From Spongilla lacustris (lineage: Eukaryota; Porifera; Demospongiae; Spongillida; Spongillidae), in contig OX442422.1 of the NCBI GenBank assembly GCA_949361645.1, forward strand, positions 5,827,642 through 5,891,641: 64,000 bases of DNA, given 5' to 3'. A program made the position numbers and the translations under genes. Positions within the stretch are counted from its first letter, which is position 1. Each line of letters opens with the position of its first letter. The notes below the pieces were generated by a model. That model worked only from the letters and a program-made list of their open reading frames with translations, was not told where the DNA came from and searched no databases. This document shows, in pieces, positions 1-11,814 of the stretch.

Positions 1-325
1 TTCCACTGCCAGAAGAACACATACATTGTACCCACCCTAACTCCTGACACTTTGGGTCATGGGATGAGTGCTTTCGTCGCTCTACTGTGTAGGCTGCAAC
101 ATCATGCAAAGTGGCAGGAGTGAGTGGGGAGGCAGCAGTAACATCGAAGGCTTGTGGTTTTGCCCATTCCCTAGCATCAACTAGCACATCAGCTGGACAG
201 CTAGAAAGGCCTTGACCAACCTCCACTCTTACAGATAGGTGAGCATGACGACAGAACTCTGCAAAGATTTTTCGCAGGCGATTGTGTCTGACGACAACAT
301 CCCCCAAGAGGATCCAAAGTGATAT
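1..325 (-). pseudogene. LINE-type retroelement, C-terminal domain fragment, cut by window edge
   Basis: On the minus strand, from about 325 down to base 1, there is an open frame with no start Met that runs off the window. It reads RHNRLRKIFAEFCRHA, then PADVLVDAREW, FDVTAASPLTPATL, ERRKH and KCQELGW. The same order (PADILVQNWE, LDFTVTSPLNP, EARKH, KCNRLGW) occurs in the fragment at 16.86-17.33 kb, so both come from the same kind of element. From memory, this segment follows the reverse transcriptase in a LINE-like family common in sponges and corals. A frameshift near 318-326 separates it from the upstream Cys-containing segment. It is a decayed or truncated copy and the rest lies outside the window. 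Confidence 0.7.
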
Positions 326-829
326 TGGGGCAGAATGGGCACACTGATTGTGTAGAAGAGCTTATACCAAGCCACACAGCAAATAAAAAATAATGCATAT
401 CACTAGATAAAATTAGATGTCATTTAAAAAAAGTGACAATATAACGAGTGAAGTACACTATTTATCGCTATTAAAAGTATGCCGTCATTTGAATATGTAA
501 GAATAAGTGATAACCGTAAATACAATTGTTCACGAGTATGGAATAAATCAAACAGATACGCCCTAAGGTTTACACCATTTGTATAGAGAAAATGCTATTA
601 TCCGTTTATGACCTAGCCAAAATACTATACACAGTCCCTGAGTTGGGTCATTCTTCTACACACAAATCATTGTAGTCATCCATCAGAGCTACATCGTGGG
701 CGGGCTGCTCCTCAATCAACGTCCTTATCTATTGGGCCTGTTTCGGTTGTAATAGAGGTTCTGCACCCTCAAATGAAGCTTTAATCAAATCCTCATCTTT
801 CCCGAACCCGACATATGTATGCCAATGGC
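326..829. other. No gene recognised
   Basis: AT-rich sequence with no supported reading frame, RNA gene or clear repeat. Confidence 0.5.
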
Positions 830-1115
830 CATGACCCAAGTAAAAAATCATTCAGGAGTGTTTTCCCCTTATTTCTATACCATTACCAAATGTGCTGTGC
901 ATTGTGAAAAGATTGGTACTCAGGTTAACCAGAAAGTAAGGTTTCTTGCTGGGGACGAGGCTCATCTCTGCCAATGGGTCAGGTGAGATAGCCATGACCC
1001 AAGTGAAAAATCATTCAGGTGTGTTGTCCCCTTGTTTCTAAACCATTACTACCAAATGCCCTGTGCTTTGGGAAAAGTTTGGTGGTACTGTTAACCAGAA
1101 AGCAAGGTTCTTCCT
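830..1115. repeat. Two-copy tandem duplication, period about 160 bp
   Basis: The block starting near 830 (CATGACCCAAGTAAAAAATC) recurs near 992 (CATGACCCAAGTGAAAAATC). Each copy is followed by a similar CCCCTT-TTTCTA-ACCATTAC stretch and then by TTAACCAGAAAG. The copies have diverged by substitutions and small indels. Confidence 0.75.
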
Positions 1116-1868
1116 GTTGCTGACACGGCTGTTTCAGGCCCATTCAACGTTGGACAATAAGTCATTATAAGACCTACGCCCTGAAATATTGAAACGATTA
1201 CATCATGGAACATGACCTCAACAAGGACGTTGTATCTTCGAGCTATATAAGGACTGCACTTGTAGTCCCGCCATTTAAAAACCATTTTAGCGTACACATA
1301 CCATTTTTCTATCCTTCGTGTGAATTACAAGGCACAACTCTGTACCGTCTGTTAGCTATAGCGCTCGCCACGAGAGCACCGCAATTAGATATCCTTCACG
1401 AAGATCGGAACACTAGACTACTGCCAATTTTCCTGGATGAAAACAAAACGTGGATAAATGGTGGAGAGTGGAGGCTACCTTGAAATCCAAACAACTAAGT
1501 GCGGCCTGTAGAAATGACAGCGCTACAAGTCATCAAACATAGGTGATTTGACTCATTTTATAAGTGATTTTTCATACCATGTATAGCATAGGTGATACAT
1601 ATTTGCGTCTTTTTGTTACAACTGGTATTGCTGCGATATTTTGTGATATTCCTACATTACACACTGGTAATACTGCAACTTTTCCTGTATTGATGCATAT
1701 GTCCTTGGCTGCCGGTGCATTGAATTTGACATGTATATGGATTTGTTCCTTGTTTTCCAAGGAGACCAAATCCAACATACCACTTATGTACCCAAGCAAC
1801 ATTGTGGTCGTCAAGAAAATGCATTAATACTGGGATAGTGGCTTTGGGAAATAACGTGTGTGTGTGTG

Positions 1869-1919
<51 letters not shown>

Positions 1920-3150
1920 TCTTATGACTTCTCTGTATGTGATGTCATCCTGTCAGTGATAATCATGTGCACGTGCTCTTCCTTGTGTTGGACAGGTTCT
2001 AAGGACTTGTTGATGAATGCGTCTCAGGACATCTACCATCTCCTCTCCTCAGTAGGAGATGGTTTTCCTAAATGTCCCTGGAACAGGCTGCAAAATGGAT
2101 GAATATATTGCCCGAGATGTTCAATCCCAAGGTGGAAGCAGGGTTATGATGCAGCTGTGCTGTGTCATAACAACAGGGACACTGTACCTCTGCTGATACA
2201 CTGTGCAGGGGCAGGTTGAGAACCTTCAGGCATGGAGATCTGACAAATTCAAAACAGCGGGTAGGGGGTAAATGATGTCATTGTACTAGCACCACCATCT
2301 TTAGCTGTGTGAATGATATTGGATGGTCTTCCCACTTGCTGAGTGGATATGAAGTGTTCATACCTTATATATGTATATGAATTTAAATACATTTTAATTT
2401 GAATGCCATCATATTGGGTCTGGGTGCAAACATCTCACCATGCAAGATTAACTCCTATGTGTTTGCCACTGAAATGCAGTCACACATGGTACAGCTGCCT
2501 TTTAAAGGGAATCCTTGCAAGAGCTACAAAAGCTTTGTGGGTACACCATTGCATCCTCCTCAGTTCAAAATGCCGTACCAAACATCTTCTGCAAGGCCTG
2601 AGTATATGCCTCTCACCGGTATGTGGTGTCTTTTTAGTTTCCCCTTCAGTCATGCACCCTCTGCAGTGCAACTGACCTTGGTGGTGGTGGGAATCCATTC
2701 AACCTATACAACACCGCATCATTATTCATAGAAAACAAGCAGACTATATAGGCCGAAAAGTGCTGGCCGCACTTAGTTAATGGCATACACCTTTCACCTG
2801 AAGTGTTAACATTGCCTCTATGTCGAATTTACCAGTGGGAAAATTGGCGGCTCGATGCAACTCGCGCTTTTTTAACACATGCTCGAGATGACGTAACGGC
2901 GTATGCTTATGAAAACGAGGCCAGTGTATTATTGGAAAGCGTAGTATTAATAGTTCACATGTGTGTGTTATAGAGAAATGATTGCTGGTACTAATGCATC
3001 AGCGTATAATAGCACCAGGTGTAAGCTTCAAGCAAGCCATGCTGTTAAACATTGCATAGCGATAATGAGGCTATCCGCCATCATTTGTAAATCATATACC
3101 GTAACGCTCTAATTATCAAACTAATTGTCCGGCTCGAAACAGCCGTGCTG
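1116..3150. other. Intergenic; (TG)n tract at about 1855-1915; no gene recognised
   Basis: The only clear structure is an interrupted (TG)n microsatellite at about 1855-1915. Reading frames of 60-110 codons occur on both strands (for example 1205-1483 and 2399-2731, plus). None shows a recognisable domain or a clear exon boundary, so I do not call them genes. Confidence 0.5.
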
Positions 3151-3164
3151 AGCGAGCACTAGAA

Positions 3165-4350
3165 ATGGTTGACTCTGTGGAACTTTTTGTGAGAGCTGTA
3201 AAAGAAGAATCAATTACTAATCCTGGAAACAATTCTTTTAATGTTGTAGACCAAGCACTTTCAGATACATTTTTAACAGTTAAACTTCATTATTTGTTCA
3301 GTGTTGCTAATCAATTAGTTCCATTTTTAAGTGCGTATCAAACAGATGCTCGTATGGTTTGTTTTTATAGGTACTTACGCATGTATCTAGATATTGAAAA
3401 ATGGAAGATATTATAGCTGGTGTGTGTCTGCACTTGGAAGTATTGATGTGGAAAAAATTGAGAATCAAAAAGCATACTCTGAAGTTCATGTAGGTTTTTC
3501 AGGAGACAGAATAGTGAAAAAGTTGAAGCTTAAAAAGCTTATCAGTGACAAAGCTGCCCTGAAATTAGTGATTGAGTGCAAATATTTTCTAGCTGCATAG
3601 CCAAGAAGTTAATGCACAAAAGTCTGGTTACATTCAATTTTGTACACTTGTTGAAATTTTTGGATCCACGACTACAGGTTTCTAGTCCTTGCCAATGCAC
3701 TGAGAAGTTGAAAAAGGTTTTAGCATTTTTGGTTCAACTTAAAAAGAAAGAGATTGTGATGATATAATTAGTGAATTTTCAGGCTACTTGGATACTACAT
3801 GTATTCCTGTAGTTATAAGTTTTGCCTGTCTGCAGAACAATTGAAGTCATTTCCCAAACTTTTTTCTTTTATTAAGATGTTATTAGTTTTGTCCCATGGG
3901 CAGGCAAGTGTGGAGCGTGGATTTTAAGTGCACAAAGAGGTTGAGGTTGAAAATTTAATGAAACATAGTGTTGTTGCACAAAGGGTAGTTTTTGAAGCTG
4001 TAAAAAGCAGGTGGAGTCTCAGAGATCAAACTAGTCAATGAGCTGATGACTTCTTGTAGTCTTGCAAGGCAGAGGTACACATCCCATCTGGAGAAAGCTA
4101 ATGAATTGAAGAAAAATGTAGAGCAAATGCAGAATAGGAAGGCCGTATTGGATGAAATTGATGAAATCAAAGCCAAAAAAAAAGAGGTTGTCATCAGACA
4201 TACATGTAGAAGCTTTGAATTCTTCTGCTGATGAAGGTGTTAGGGAATTTAAGCTTGTCTCAGAGGATAGCCAAGTCCAGTGCCTTTAGAAAGGCAGCAA
4301 AAGTAAAGGGGGATGAAATGAATGCACTTGATAGTGACTTACATGTATTA
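3165..4350 (+). pseudogene. hAT-like transposase-derived gene relic
   Basis: Several plus-strand frames, broken by stops and shifts, add up to one decayed protein. It begins with ATG at 3165 (VDSVELFVRAVKEES, then FLSAYQTDARMVCF). It continues with DVEKIENQKAYSEVHVGF, KLISDKAALKLVIEC and FNFVHLLKFLDPRLQVSSP. Around 3880-3990 it reads LVLSHGQASVERGF followed by EVEVENLMKHSVVAQRV, and it ends in a Lys/Glu-rich coiled-coil-like tail (SHLEKANELKKNVEQMQNRK). The SHGQ-SVERGF block resembles the C-terminal dimerisation region of hAT transposases. That family match is from memory. The copy cannot be expressed intact. Confidence 0.6.
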
Positions 4351-4547
4351 AAACAAAAGCATTGCACTCCTTGAAGTAGATTTTGTCGTACAACTCTATA
4401 AAAAGTATGGTATTTGCATTATAAAAGCAATAAAAAGGTCTTATTTTGACACCATAATTATGTATACAAACCCTGTACAGGTTTTGTGTTAATTTCTGTC
4501 GTGTGATTGACATAAGCAAAAGGATGTACATCCAATCCCCAAAATTG

Positions 4548-5560
4548 ATGATGCATTGGACTCTTGTTTCCAGCAGCTGGAGTTGGATCCTGCTAACAAG
4601 GACAAAACTGCATTCGCCACACAATTTGGACTCCACCTGTTTCGAGTCATGCCATTTGGACTAACCAATGCCCCCAGTACCTTTCAGAGGCTGGTGAGCC
4701 TGGTAATGGCTGGAAAATGTGCTTGATATATCTTAGTGACATTATTCTTTTTTACTAAACCATTGAGGAACACATGCAGCGCCTTGCTGAAGCTCTTCCA
4801 AGGTTGGAGGATGCAGGCCTCAAGATAAAACCAAGCAAGTGCCAACTATTATCCAAAATGGTGCAGTACATGTATCTGGGGCACGTTATGTCAGAAAAAG
4901 GTGTGGAGGCAGATCCCGCCAAGATTTGTTGTGCTCGTGACTGAGCTGTGCCCGACAGTCGAGAGAGCCTACGTCGTTTCCTACTACATGTACAGGAAGT
5001 ATATTTTGACCCAAAATTGCTGCACTATTGCATGCCTTGACAGAAAGATCAAAGCCCTGACATTGGATGACACAGTGTGAAGGCATTAAATGGTATGTTA
5101 CTGTCACCACACATATTGTCATTTGTGCAGTTTGGTAAGACTTTCTTCCCGGAGACAGATGCTAGTCAGGACAGCTCCGGTGCTGTCACAAGAAGGAGAC
5201 AGACAAGTCATTGCAAATGCCAGCAGGGTACTGACAAAAGCTGAATGCCAATACTGTTCAACAAGGTGAGAGATGTTGGCAGACATGTGGGCAGTCTGCT
5301 GCATGTACTTTTGTGCCTATCTGTGGGGCCGTCATTGAGTTATATGTACAGTTACAGATCACAATTCCTTGCAGTGGTTGAAGAGTTTCAAGGATCCACA
5401 AGGACAGGTAGCTCAGTGGTTAGACATATTAGCTGAAGATGACTTCCAGATCCAGCATCATCCCGGAGCAAAGCATGGTAATGCTGATGTGCTATCAAGG
5501 CTCCCTTGCAAACAATGTGGACCCCTGCAGTTGACTGATACAGTGCTTATCATAAAGAGC
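4548..5560 (+). pseudogene. Ty3/gypsy pol relic, 5' part (reverse transcriptase to RNase H)
   Basis: Frame-shifted plus-strand pieces give a gypsy-type polymerase. Seen in order are an RT block with FGLHLFRVMPFGLTNAPSTF (about 4627-4680), a decayed DD-motif area, HMQRLAEALPRLEDAGLKI with PSKCQLL, GHVMSEKGVEADPAK, an RNase H-like ANASRVLTKAE with TDHNSLQWLKSFKDP, and HHPGAKHGNADVLSRLP. The order and motifs are those of Ty3/gypsy elements. Multiple stops make it non-functional. The frame ends where an inverted-repeat element begins (about 5560), and integrase motifs resume beyond that element at about 6.86 kb. The element differs in sequence from the younger gypsy copy at 25-27 kb. Confidence 0.82.
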
Positions 5561-6835
5561 GTTAAAAAAAGTGAAAAATCTGAGTTTTTTAGCCATAACT
5601 CTGGAACCAAAAATGATGTGAAAATACAATTACATTTTTGGATTCAGCGTGCATTTTTGTATCATGTTGTGAATTTTTGGTGCATCACGTGATATTTATG
5701 TTTCCGGACTGCATAGTAACATAAGGTTAAATGACATTTTTGCATTGTACTTCATGAATGCAATTGAGTTAAGATTTCAAATTTATAATACCATTACACC
5801 ATTGTAATGCATGTCCACGAGCAGTTTGAGCATAGCGTGCCATGTAGTTAGGGAAATCGGAAAAAAAACTCCACAAAACATCAGAGGTAAGGTGAATCTT
5901 TTTGTTCGTTATATTGCAAAGTCCCTATAGTTATTATATGAAAAATTGTATTGCTGATCTCCTCCTTTGCGATCGCAAGGTGCATGTACAACGTGCCAAA
6001 GTTAAAAATTCCATTATCGGACAAATATTTTAATTGGTTTCCGTATACGCTAAGGCATTTACATCCATTGTGATGTCACATACGATGTGATGGCTTTGGC
6101 ACGTAAAGCAGTTAAAAACTTTTTAAGACAGTGTCTCTCATTCTGGTACTTGTTCTGTTTAGACATGTATCAGGTGTTACCAGAAATAGAAAGCTCAGAT
6201 GTGTTGGGTGGTAGAAACCGTTCAGAGCCTGTACGGCTAAGAGCGGTCGAGCAAGGTGAAGGCATGGCAAGCATAGTCTAGAAACCGTTATTCAATACCT
6301 AATCATGATAGAATGTAATACACCAGTACAGTGAAAGAGAATACAGTATACATTGTACGTTAGTAGATGTATGACATCGAATACATGTACCCAATATGAT
6401 GCCAAAGTATTAACGCGTCATCATTGTAATGACATGATGTCTTGTACGTCATCAAAGATTAAAAATTTGCCACATTGTAACTTAGAATGAAGAGGAAGGA
6501 TAGAAGTACAAATTTTCATATACACATGTAACTACTACCATAACTACATAGCACGCATAGCTCAAACTGCGCACAGACATGCAGACTATAATGGTGTAAT
6601 GGTGTTCTAAATTTGAAACCTTCACTCCATTGCGTTCATGAGTTCATGAGTTGCATAACAAAAATGTCATTTAACCTTATGTTACTTGGAGTAGTCCTGA
6701 AACGTAAACATATCACATGACGCACCAAAAACTCACAACATGATACAAAAATGTATGCTGAATCCAAAATGTAGTGGTGTATTTGGTTGCAGAGTTATGA
6801 TTAAAAAAACTGAGATTTTTTCATTTTTTACTCTC
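5556..6835. mobile_element. Non-autonomous element with long (about 280 bp) terminal inverted repeats, inside a gypsy relic
   Basis: About 5556-5840 is repeated in inverted orientation at about 6545-6835. The left copy has AACATAAGGTTAAATGACAT, CATTACACCATT and AGCCATAACTCTGGAACC. The right copy has ATGTCATTTAACCTTATGTT, AATGGTGTAATGG and GGTTGCAGAGTTATGATTAA. The outer ends are A-rich (left) and T-rich (right). The 700-bp centre has no recognisable transposase; a 64-codon frame at 6087-6281 is not convincing. Gypsy RT/RNase H lies to its left and gypsy integrase to its right, so it inserted into that element. I could not fix a target-site duplication. Confidence 0.75.
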
Positions 6836-6859
6836 CTGGTGAGAAGCATTAGGTATACA

Positions 6860-7970
6860 TGTATGTTAGTAGAGGATGGCTATTTTACCAAATGGATCGA
6901 AGCATACATGTGCCCAATGGCCAATTCGGAGGTGGGGACTGTTGCGGATATATTTGTTCACCATTTTGTCAGCCATTTTGGAGTGCCTGATTTTGCCATG
7001 CCAATCAGGGCTATAACTTTGAATCTACCTTGTTGAAGGAAGTATGTCAATTGCTAGGCATAGTCAAAAGTAGATCAACTACGCCTTACCATCCCCCAAT
7101 CGGATGGTCTAGTAGAAAGATTTAGCAGTACACTGCTTAATCTGAGTGGGATCTTCTGATGGTCATACTGGTCAACCGCACTAGTGTGGTAGAGTCAACT
7201 GGGTGCACACCCTTTTATTTGATGTTCGGTCGGGAGGCACATCTCCCTGCTTATGTCATGTACAATGTATGGTCTTCCCTCGTGTACTACTTCAGCACAG
7301 GTCAATCAGTATGCCCTTAATCTGGGGCTGCATCTGGAGACTCAGAGTGACTACCAACAGGTTCAAGAAAGAATGGGACTGCGACATCAACAGCAAAAGG
7401 CTATATACAATAGAGCTACACATGGGAAACAATACACGGTGGATGATCTGGTATGGCTTCATTGCCCAACAGTTCCTCGGGGGAAATCACAAAAGCTGTG
7501 TCGATATTAGCAGGGGCCATACAGGGTAGTAAGACAAATAAGTGATGTTTTTTTCTTGCATCAACACAGGAACTCTCGTCGAAGACGTACATGTACTGTG
7601 GTTCATTTTGACGCTGTGTGAAACTCTACTGGAAGCCACACCCTTTGAGTAAATCACAGTCCAACGTAATGAGGATCAAGAGACAATGCCTTCACTTGTT
7701 ACACAAGAAGAGGCAATTACTACAGAATTTCCAGACAGTATGGATGATGAACCAGTACCAAATGAAGTTGAAGTATTTCTAAACCTCGCTGATGGGGTGG
7801 TAACCAAAGAGGAAAGTGCTAAAGAACCTCCAGGGTATTGATGAACCAGAACTACTTCAAATTGAATTTCAAAATCTTTTGGATCAGCAGTAAGTCCAAC
7901 CAAAGCCACAAAAAGCCGGAAAGATAAGGCAATTAATTATTGACAGACTTGCTCCCAAGGGAGGGGAATA
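6860..7970 (+). pseudogene. Ty3/gypsy pol relic, 3' part (integrase)
   Basis: This continues the relic interrupted at 5560. At 6866-7020 it reads LVEDGYFTKWIEAYMCP, then VADIFVHHFVSHFGVPDF. At 7030-7130 there is a shifted block resembling the LLGI and TPYHP stretch around the second Asp and the Glu of a retroviral-type integrase core. Downstream come HLETQSDYQQVQERMG, VDDLVWLHCP and SQKLCRYWQGPYRVVR (about 7330-7530), the usual C-terminal linker and Tudor-like region of gypsy integrases. An acidic tail runs to about 7970, ending near a purine-rich GGGAGGGGAATA that could be the polypurine tract. No LTR was recognised. Stops and shifts show it is dead. Confidence 0.75.
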
Positions 7971-8672
7971 GTCCAGCGAATATAGCACCTTAGTTACATA
8001 TTGCGCATGTGGACTGCATGTGTGCCTGTAATTGTACTAGTGCATCTACTCTTGCTGCACATTTCTTGACATCAAAGGTGGCCAATTTACATGTATATGA
8101 TGTTAACATATTACAGTGTAGTTTACACAAATACAGAACACTCCAACTTGATCAGACCACCTTTATCATTCGAACAGGAAACATCTAAAGCAACTGAACC
8201 ATCAAATCCTTCCCACTTTATGCATTTCTTAAGCTGTTTCATGCTTCACAATAATTCTGACAATTGCATTTCATCCTAAGAATGGAACTTTTTGAATTTC
8301 AACTGATTGAATACAATACAAACCTTACATCTATTCTTTTTGGCAGCTTCATTAGCACTTACATGTAACTGCAATGCATTTAGTTTTGATTTCCCTTTAT
8401 TTATTTTTAATTTCACCTTATACCATATTGCCCATACATTTTGGCGATAACTAGTTGGCGGAAAGTTCCGCCAACTGTATCATGCACCATGAATTTAATA
8501 TAAGGTTTAGTTTTCTCTGCCAACAAGGATCCACATATTTCTAATCACGAAGGGGGGTGGGGGTGGAGACATTCAGATGTGGAGTTTGAAATCTAATTTT
8601 TTAATCAGACCCTTGGTTACACAATGTACTGATGTTTTTTTATAGCCTGTATATTGAAATTTAGACACTAAC
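7971..8672. other. No gene recognised
   Basis: AT-rich DNA between the gypsy relic and the first minus-strand exon candidate. A GGCGGAAAGTTCCGCC palindrome lies at about 8458-8473. Nothing else is supported. Confidence 0.4.
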
Positions 8673-8727
8673 CTGTTGCATCTTTAACCTCAGTAACAAT
8701 GTGTCTTCCTTGCTGGTATTCATGAAC
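8673..8727 (-). CDS. Candidate short exon downstream of the Cys-rich exon
   Basis: On the minus strand, acceptor CTTCATCCCAG at 8728 precedes 55 bp that read VHEYQQGRHIVTEVKDAT plus one base, then donor GTTAGTG. The exon starts in phase 0, matching the phase 0 end of the 9620-10452 exon, and ends in phase 1. Phase match and both splice signals support it. There is no domain match. Confidence 0.4.
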
Positions 8728-9619
8728 CTGGGATGAAGTTATGACATTGGTTCAATCCTTTTTACACCTCCATTGTCTTTAAATTACAATTGCTCTAAAA
8801 TATTTTTGATTTGGAGTTTTAATTGGATTTACATGTACACTATGTTTAGCTTCACTGTCAAGCAACATCATATAGTTTAACCTTGTCCAATGCAAATGAC
8901 ACTACATATGTAAGTAGCGCTAACACAATGCTCATAACCAAGCCTTTTTAAAAACATGTAATGACCTATTTACAATGTAAAAAAAAACATATATGCAATT
9001 GATGTATGCCTGATTTATAGGAATACAAATATTGCTGATAGGAGGAGATAACATGGTTTCTATGAATAGGCAAAAACTGTAACAACTCATGTCCCTATGA
9101 AAGCTGCTAACTACATAGCTGTTCTAATGTACATGTACATGTAGCCACCATGTACATGTAGTGCTCTTTGCAGCCTATGGAGTCTTGGAATAAAGAAACA
9201 CTTTCCTTGACCTTTAAACTACAGTGTACCTGTACTTTAGGAATGAACCTTTTAAATGCAGCAAGCAGTGAAATTCTGTCCTGGGATTTCATCACCCAAA
9301 AGAGTGTTGCAAACAAGCACATTGGGGGGGGGGGGGGGGGGAGTCAGGCCCATGCCCACTCACCAGATTAGTATTCCATTCATGTACAAACTAAAATCAA
9401 CACATACAGTACATGTTCAATTATGTACATTCACATGTCTATAACAATTCCAATTATAAGGCCTTTAACAAATGTTTTGTACTGTAGATTTGACATGCAT
9501 TTAGAATCCAATATACTAATTGAAATGCATGTATTTATATTATTTGCATGGCACAGGTGTACTAGTATGATGACATGGTGATCTAACAATGTGTTTAAAA
9601 TGTGATACAGTCTGCTTAC
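8728..9619. other. Intron or spacer with an 18-base poly-G run
   Basis: No reading frame is supported. A G-run lies at about 9325-9342, and TACATGTACATGTAG palindromic words cluster near 9129-9160. Confidence 0.45.
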
Positions 9620-10452
9620 ATGTTTCTTCTTATAGTTGCAGTCCTTTGTTGTGATCTCTGTCACACCGAGTGTGATAAGATGTTTCCACTGTTCTTCATT
9701 CAAAGGAAACAGTACAGAGTATATGCAGAGTGGTACAGAATACACCAGCTCCACACATCCCTCGGCAACAGTACATAACTTCAGTGCATACTCTGGAATA
9801 TTTAGAGATATCATTAAAGTTGCTTCAAATGATTTTACTTCTTCTGCAGCGATTGTTTTATAATCAAGTACCTTGGGCCCTTCCAGTTTTAATATGAAGT
9901 AAGTAGTGCCCTTTGTGGATGACAAATTTGAGAGTGGGGGACATTCAAAGATGCTTCGTGTGCAATATTTGTGCACCTCCTCTGTGTAAGACTGAAGGGC
10001 TGACAAAATATCTGTTGGATCTACATGTATGTGGGTTATAATTTTAGCATCTTCTAGTACTTGTTTCAAAATAGAACAATTAAACCATGTGTAGTAGTCA
10101 GAGAGTATTACTGAACAGTCTGAGTGATCAGCTGCCTTGATCTCCTTCCATCTGTCCTTAAGCATAGGCACATCTTTTCTTATAGTACCTGGTATATTTG
10201 AAAGGATAATCCTGTAATCCTCAATAGATACATTGTCCTTCATCCAAGTTCGAAATTTCAGGACCACGTGACGATATTTTGTAGTAATAGGATCTGCATC
10301 AGCCTTGACCTTTAGTTGTAAAATGTCATTTTCATGCTTAGTAAGTGTACCAAGGTACAAGAATTGTCTTAGTGGATTAGGACATCCATTGGTAATGAGT
10401 CCTGTGAAGTCACACATTCCACAGCCACAGTTGACTTTTATAAAACGTTCAT
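9620..10452 (-). CDS. Large exon encoding a Cys-rich, possibly sponge-specific domain protein
   Basis: Minus-strand exon of 833 bp, bounded by acceptor ACCCTATTTAG (upstream of 10452) and donor GTAAGCAG (below 9620). It enters with two bases (phase 1) and leaves in phase 0. It opens DERFIKVNCGCGMCDF, then GCPNPLRQFLYLGTL, giving a CGCGMC...GCP.P cysteine motif in the first 40 residues. A mainly helical stretch follows, with DYYTWFNCSILKQVLED, YTEEVHKYCTRSIFECPP and LKLCTVAEGCVELVYSVP, then LFPLNEEQWKHLITLGV. No signal peptide or membrane span is visible. From memory the pattern resembles uncharacterised, lineage-expanded sponge proteins that also carry death-fold domains. I know no described name for it. 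A CARD exon lies upstream on the same strand with a compatible phase. Function is unknown. Confidence 0.72.
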
Positions 10453-11070
10453 CTAAATAGGGTTAGATACACAAGTAGCAGTGAAAGTTAAATTTCAAAA
10501 CACATGATAATTAAAAAAGGCTTTGTAAGGTCACTTTCGACATTTGTTGTCGTGTTACATTTATCAACATAACACTGCAATCAGATTTGTGTTATCATTC
10601 ACCGTTTTTAAACTAATGCCAAACATTGAAGTACTGAAAAAAAAAATTATGTTCAAGTACCACTGTTTCAACTGTACATGTATGTACAAATGTATAATGT
10701 TATTAAAGGTCCTAGGAAACTTGTTTACACATATTCTGGCAGGAAAGCGAATGAAAATTGTCTTTATTAAGTGATTAAGTGTTGGTTTCAGTTCAAACAT
10801 TGTAGCTTTGAAAGCATACAAATTTTGAAAATGCCTGACAAAGGGTTGTGGGAGGGGGAGGAGTGGGAAAGGAGGGAGTGGGGCACCTTGTACAGTATGC
10901 ATTACATCATTCTTCATATAGGAAAGGATAGGAAAGGGGGTGGGGGTCTGGACCCCCTTTTGTGTTTGGATGTAGTGCAATGGCAATTATATATAGTTAT
11001 ATGAGGAAACAATGCATCATCACATACACATATCACACTCCACCACACATCAAACACTCAGTTATAATTC
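10453..11070. repeat. Spacer with a short fragment (10897-10957) of the 61-kb repeat
   Basis: Bases 10897-10957 (CATTCTTCATATAGGAAAGG then GGGGGTCTGGACCCCC) are the inverted counterpart of about 60990-61045. The rest is AT-rich with a G-rich block at 10845-10885. No gene is seen. Confidence 0.6.
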
Positions 11071-11690
11071 AGGAGCAGATCCAGGATTATGGGAAAGGGG
11101 GGTCTAATAAATATATTCACAAGTGGGGAGGGTATGGGAGGGGGTGTGCCCCTCCTGTGACAGCAAGGGGGACTGGGAGAAGCACTGAAAGCTCCCCCTT
11201 GCCCCAGCCGCTTTTTAAGCTTTTGCGTTTATTTTAGCATGAAAATGAACATGCTTTTAACTCACAATGATATCCAATACATACATCATATGATATCCGG
11301 ATTACTAGAACATGAATGCATAGCAACGAGAAAATGTGCTATGGTTCCTACTGCTCAGCAATTAAATTCGTGATGCACAGCTTTTGTGAATTTGTGACTG
11401 CAGCATGTCACGTGGCCACCAGTTAATCAACTCGTGTATGCTTTACTAACTTTAAGTACTTGAAGAATATTCGTTTATTTAGCTTTATAGCTACCTGTTT
11501 TCTGAGGCAAAGAATCTGATATTCATCCCATTCACGTCTTTTGATTGCTTACTTCATTGCATTGATTCCAATCGATCACAAAGTATAAATACATGTACTA
11601 AATAACCACACTTCCAAAATTAAATTTCATTACTACAGTGTAGGTAGGTCTTGGCTTTAGTTAGATCGATATAGACCCCTTTGGCTGGAT
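11071..11690 (-). repeat. Dispersed repeat, inverted copy of 61.13-61.65 kb
   Basis: Starts GAGCAGATCCAGGATTATGG at 11072 and contains TAATAAATATATTCACAA, TGACAGCAAGGGG, TTTTGCGTTTATTTTAGCAT and TTAGATCGATATAGA. The same words appear in reverse complement at 61.13-61.65 kb. It is the truncated partner of the complete copy at 60953-61650. Confidence 0.78.
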
Positions 11691-11814
11691 AACATGCAGA
11701 AAGCCGCATACATGTAGGGGAAGAAGAGCTCAAGGAAGAACTAGGATAGTACATGCGTACATGTGTATATATGTATGTAAATGTAGTGTAGGCTATGCTC
11801 ACATATCAACATGT

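Noticed and set aside
1205..1827. Two plus-strand frames of 92 and 87 codons
   Set aside because: Similar lengths are open on the opposite strand, with no motif or exon signal; chance frames are the simplest reading.
5406..5480. tRNA-like GGTAGCTCAGTGGTTAGA word resembling an A box
   Set aside because: No B box (GTTCRA) and no cloverleaf follow; the sequence encodes gypsy residues QVAQWLDI and the match is coincidental.
9168..9444. Overlapping frames containing a poly-Gly run
   Set aside because: The Gly run is the poly-G tract; no conserved sequence surrounds it.
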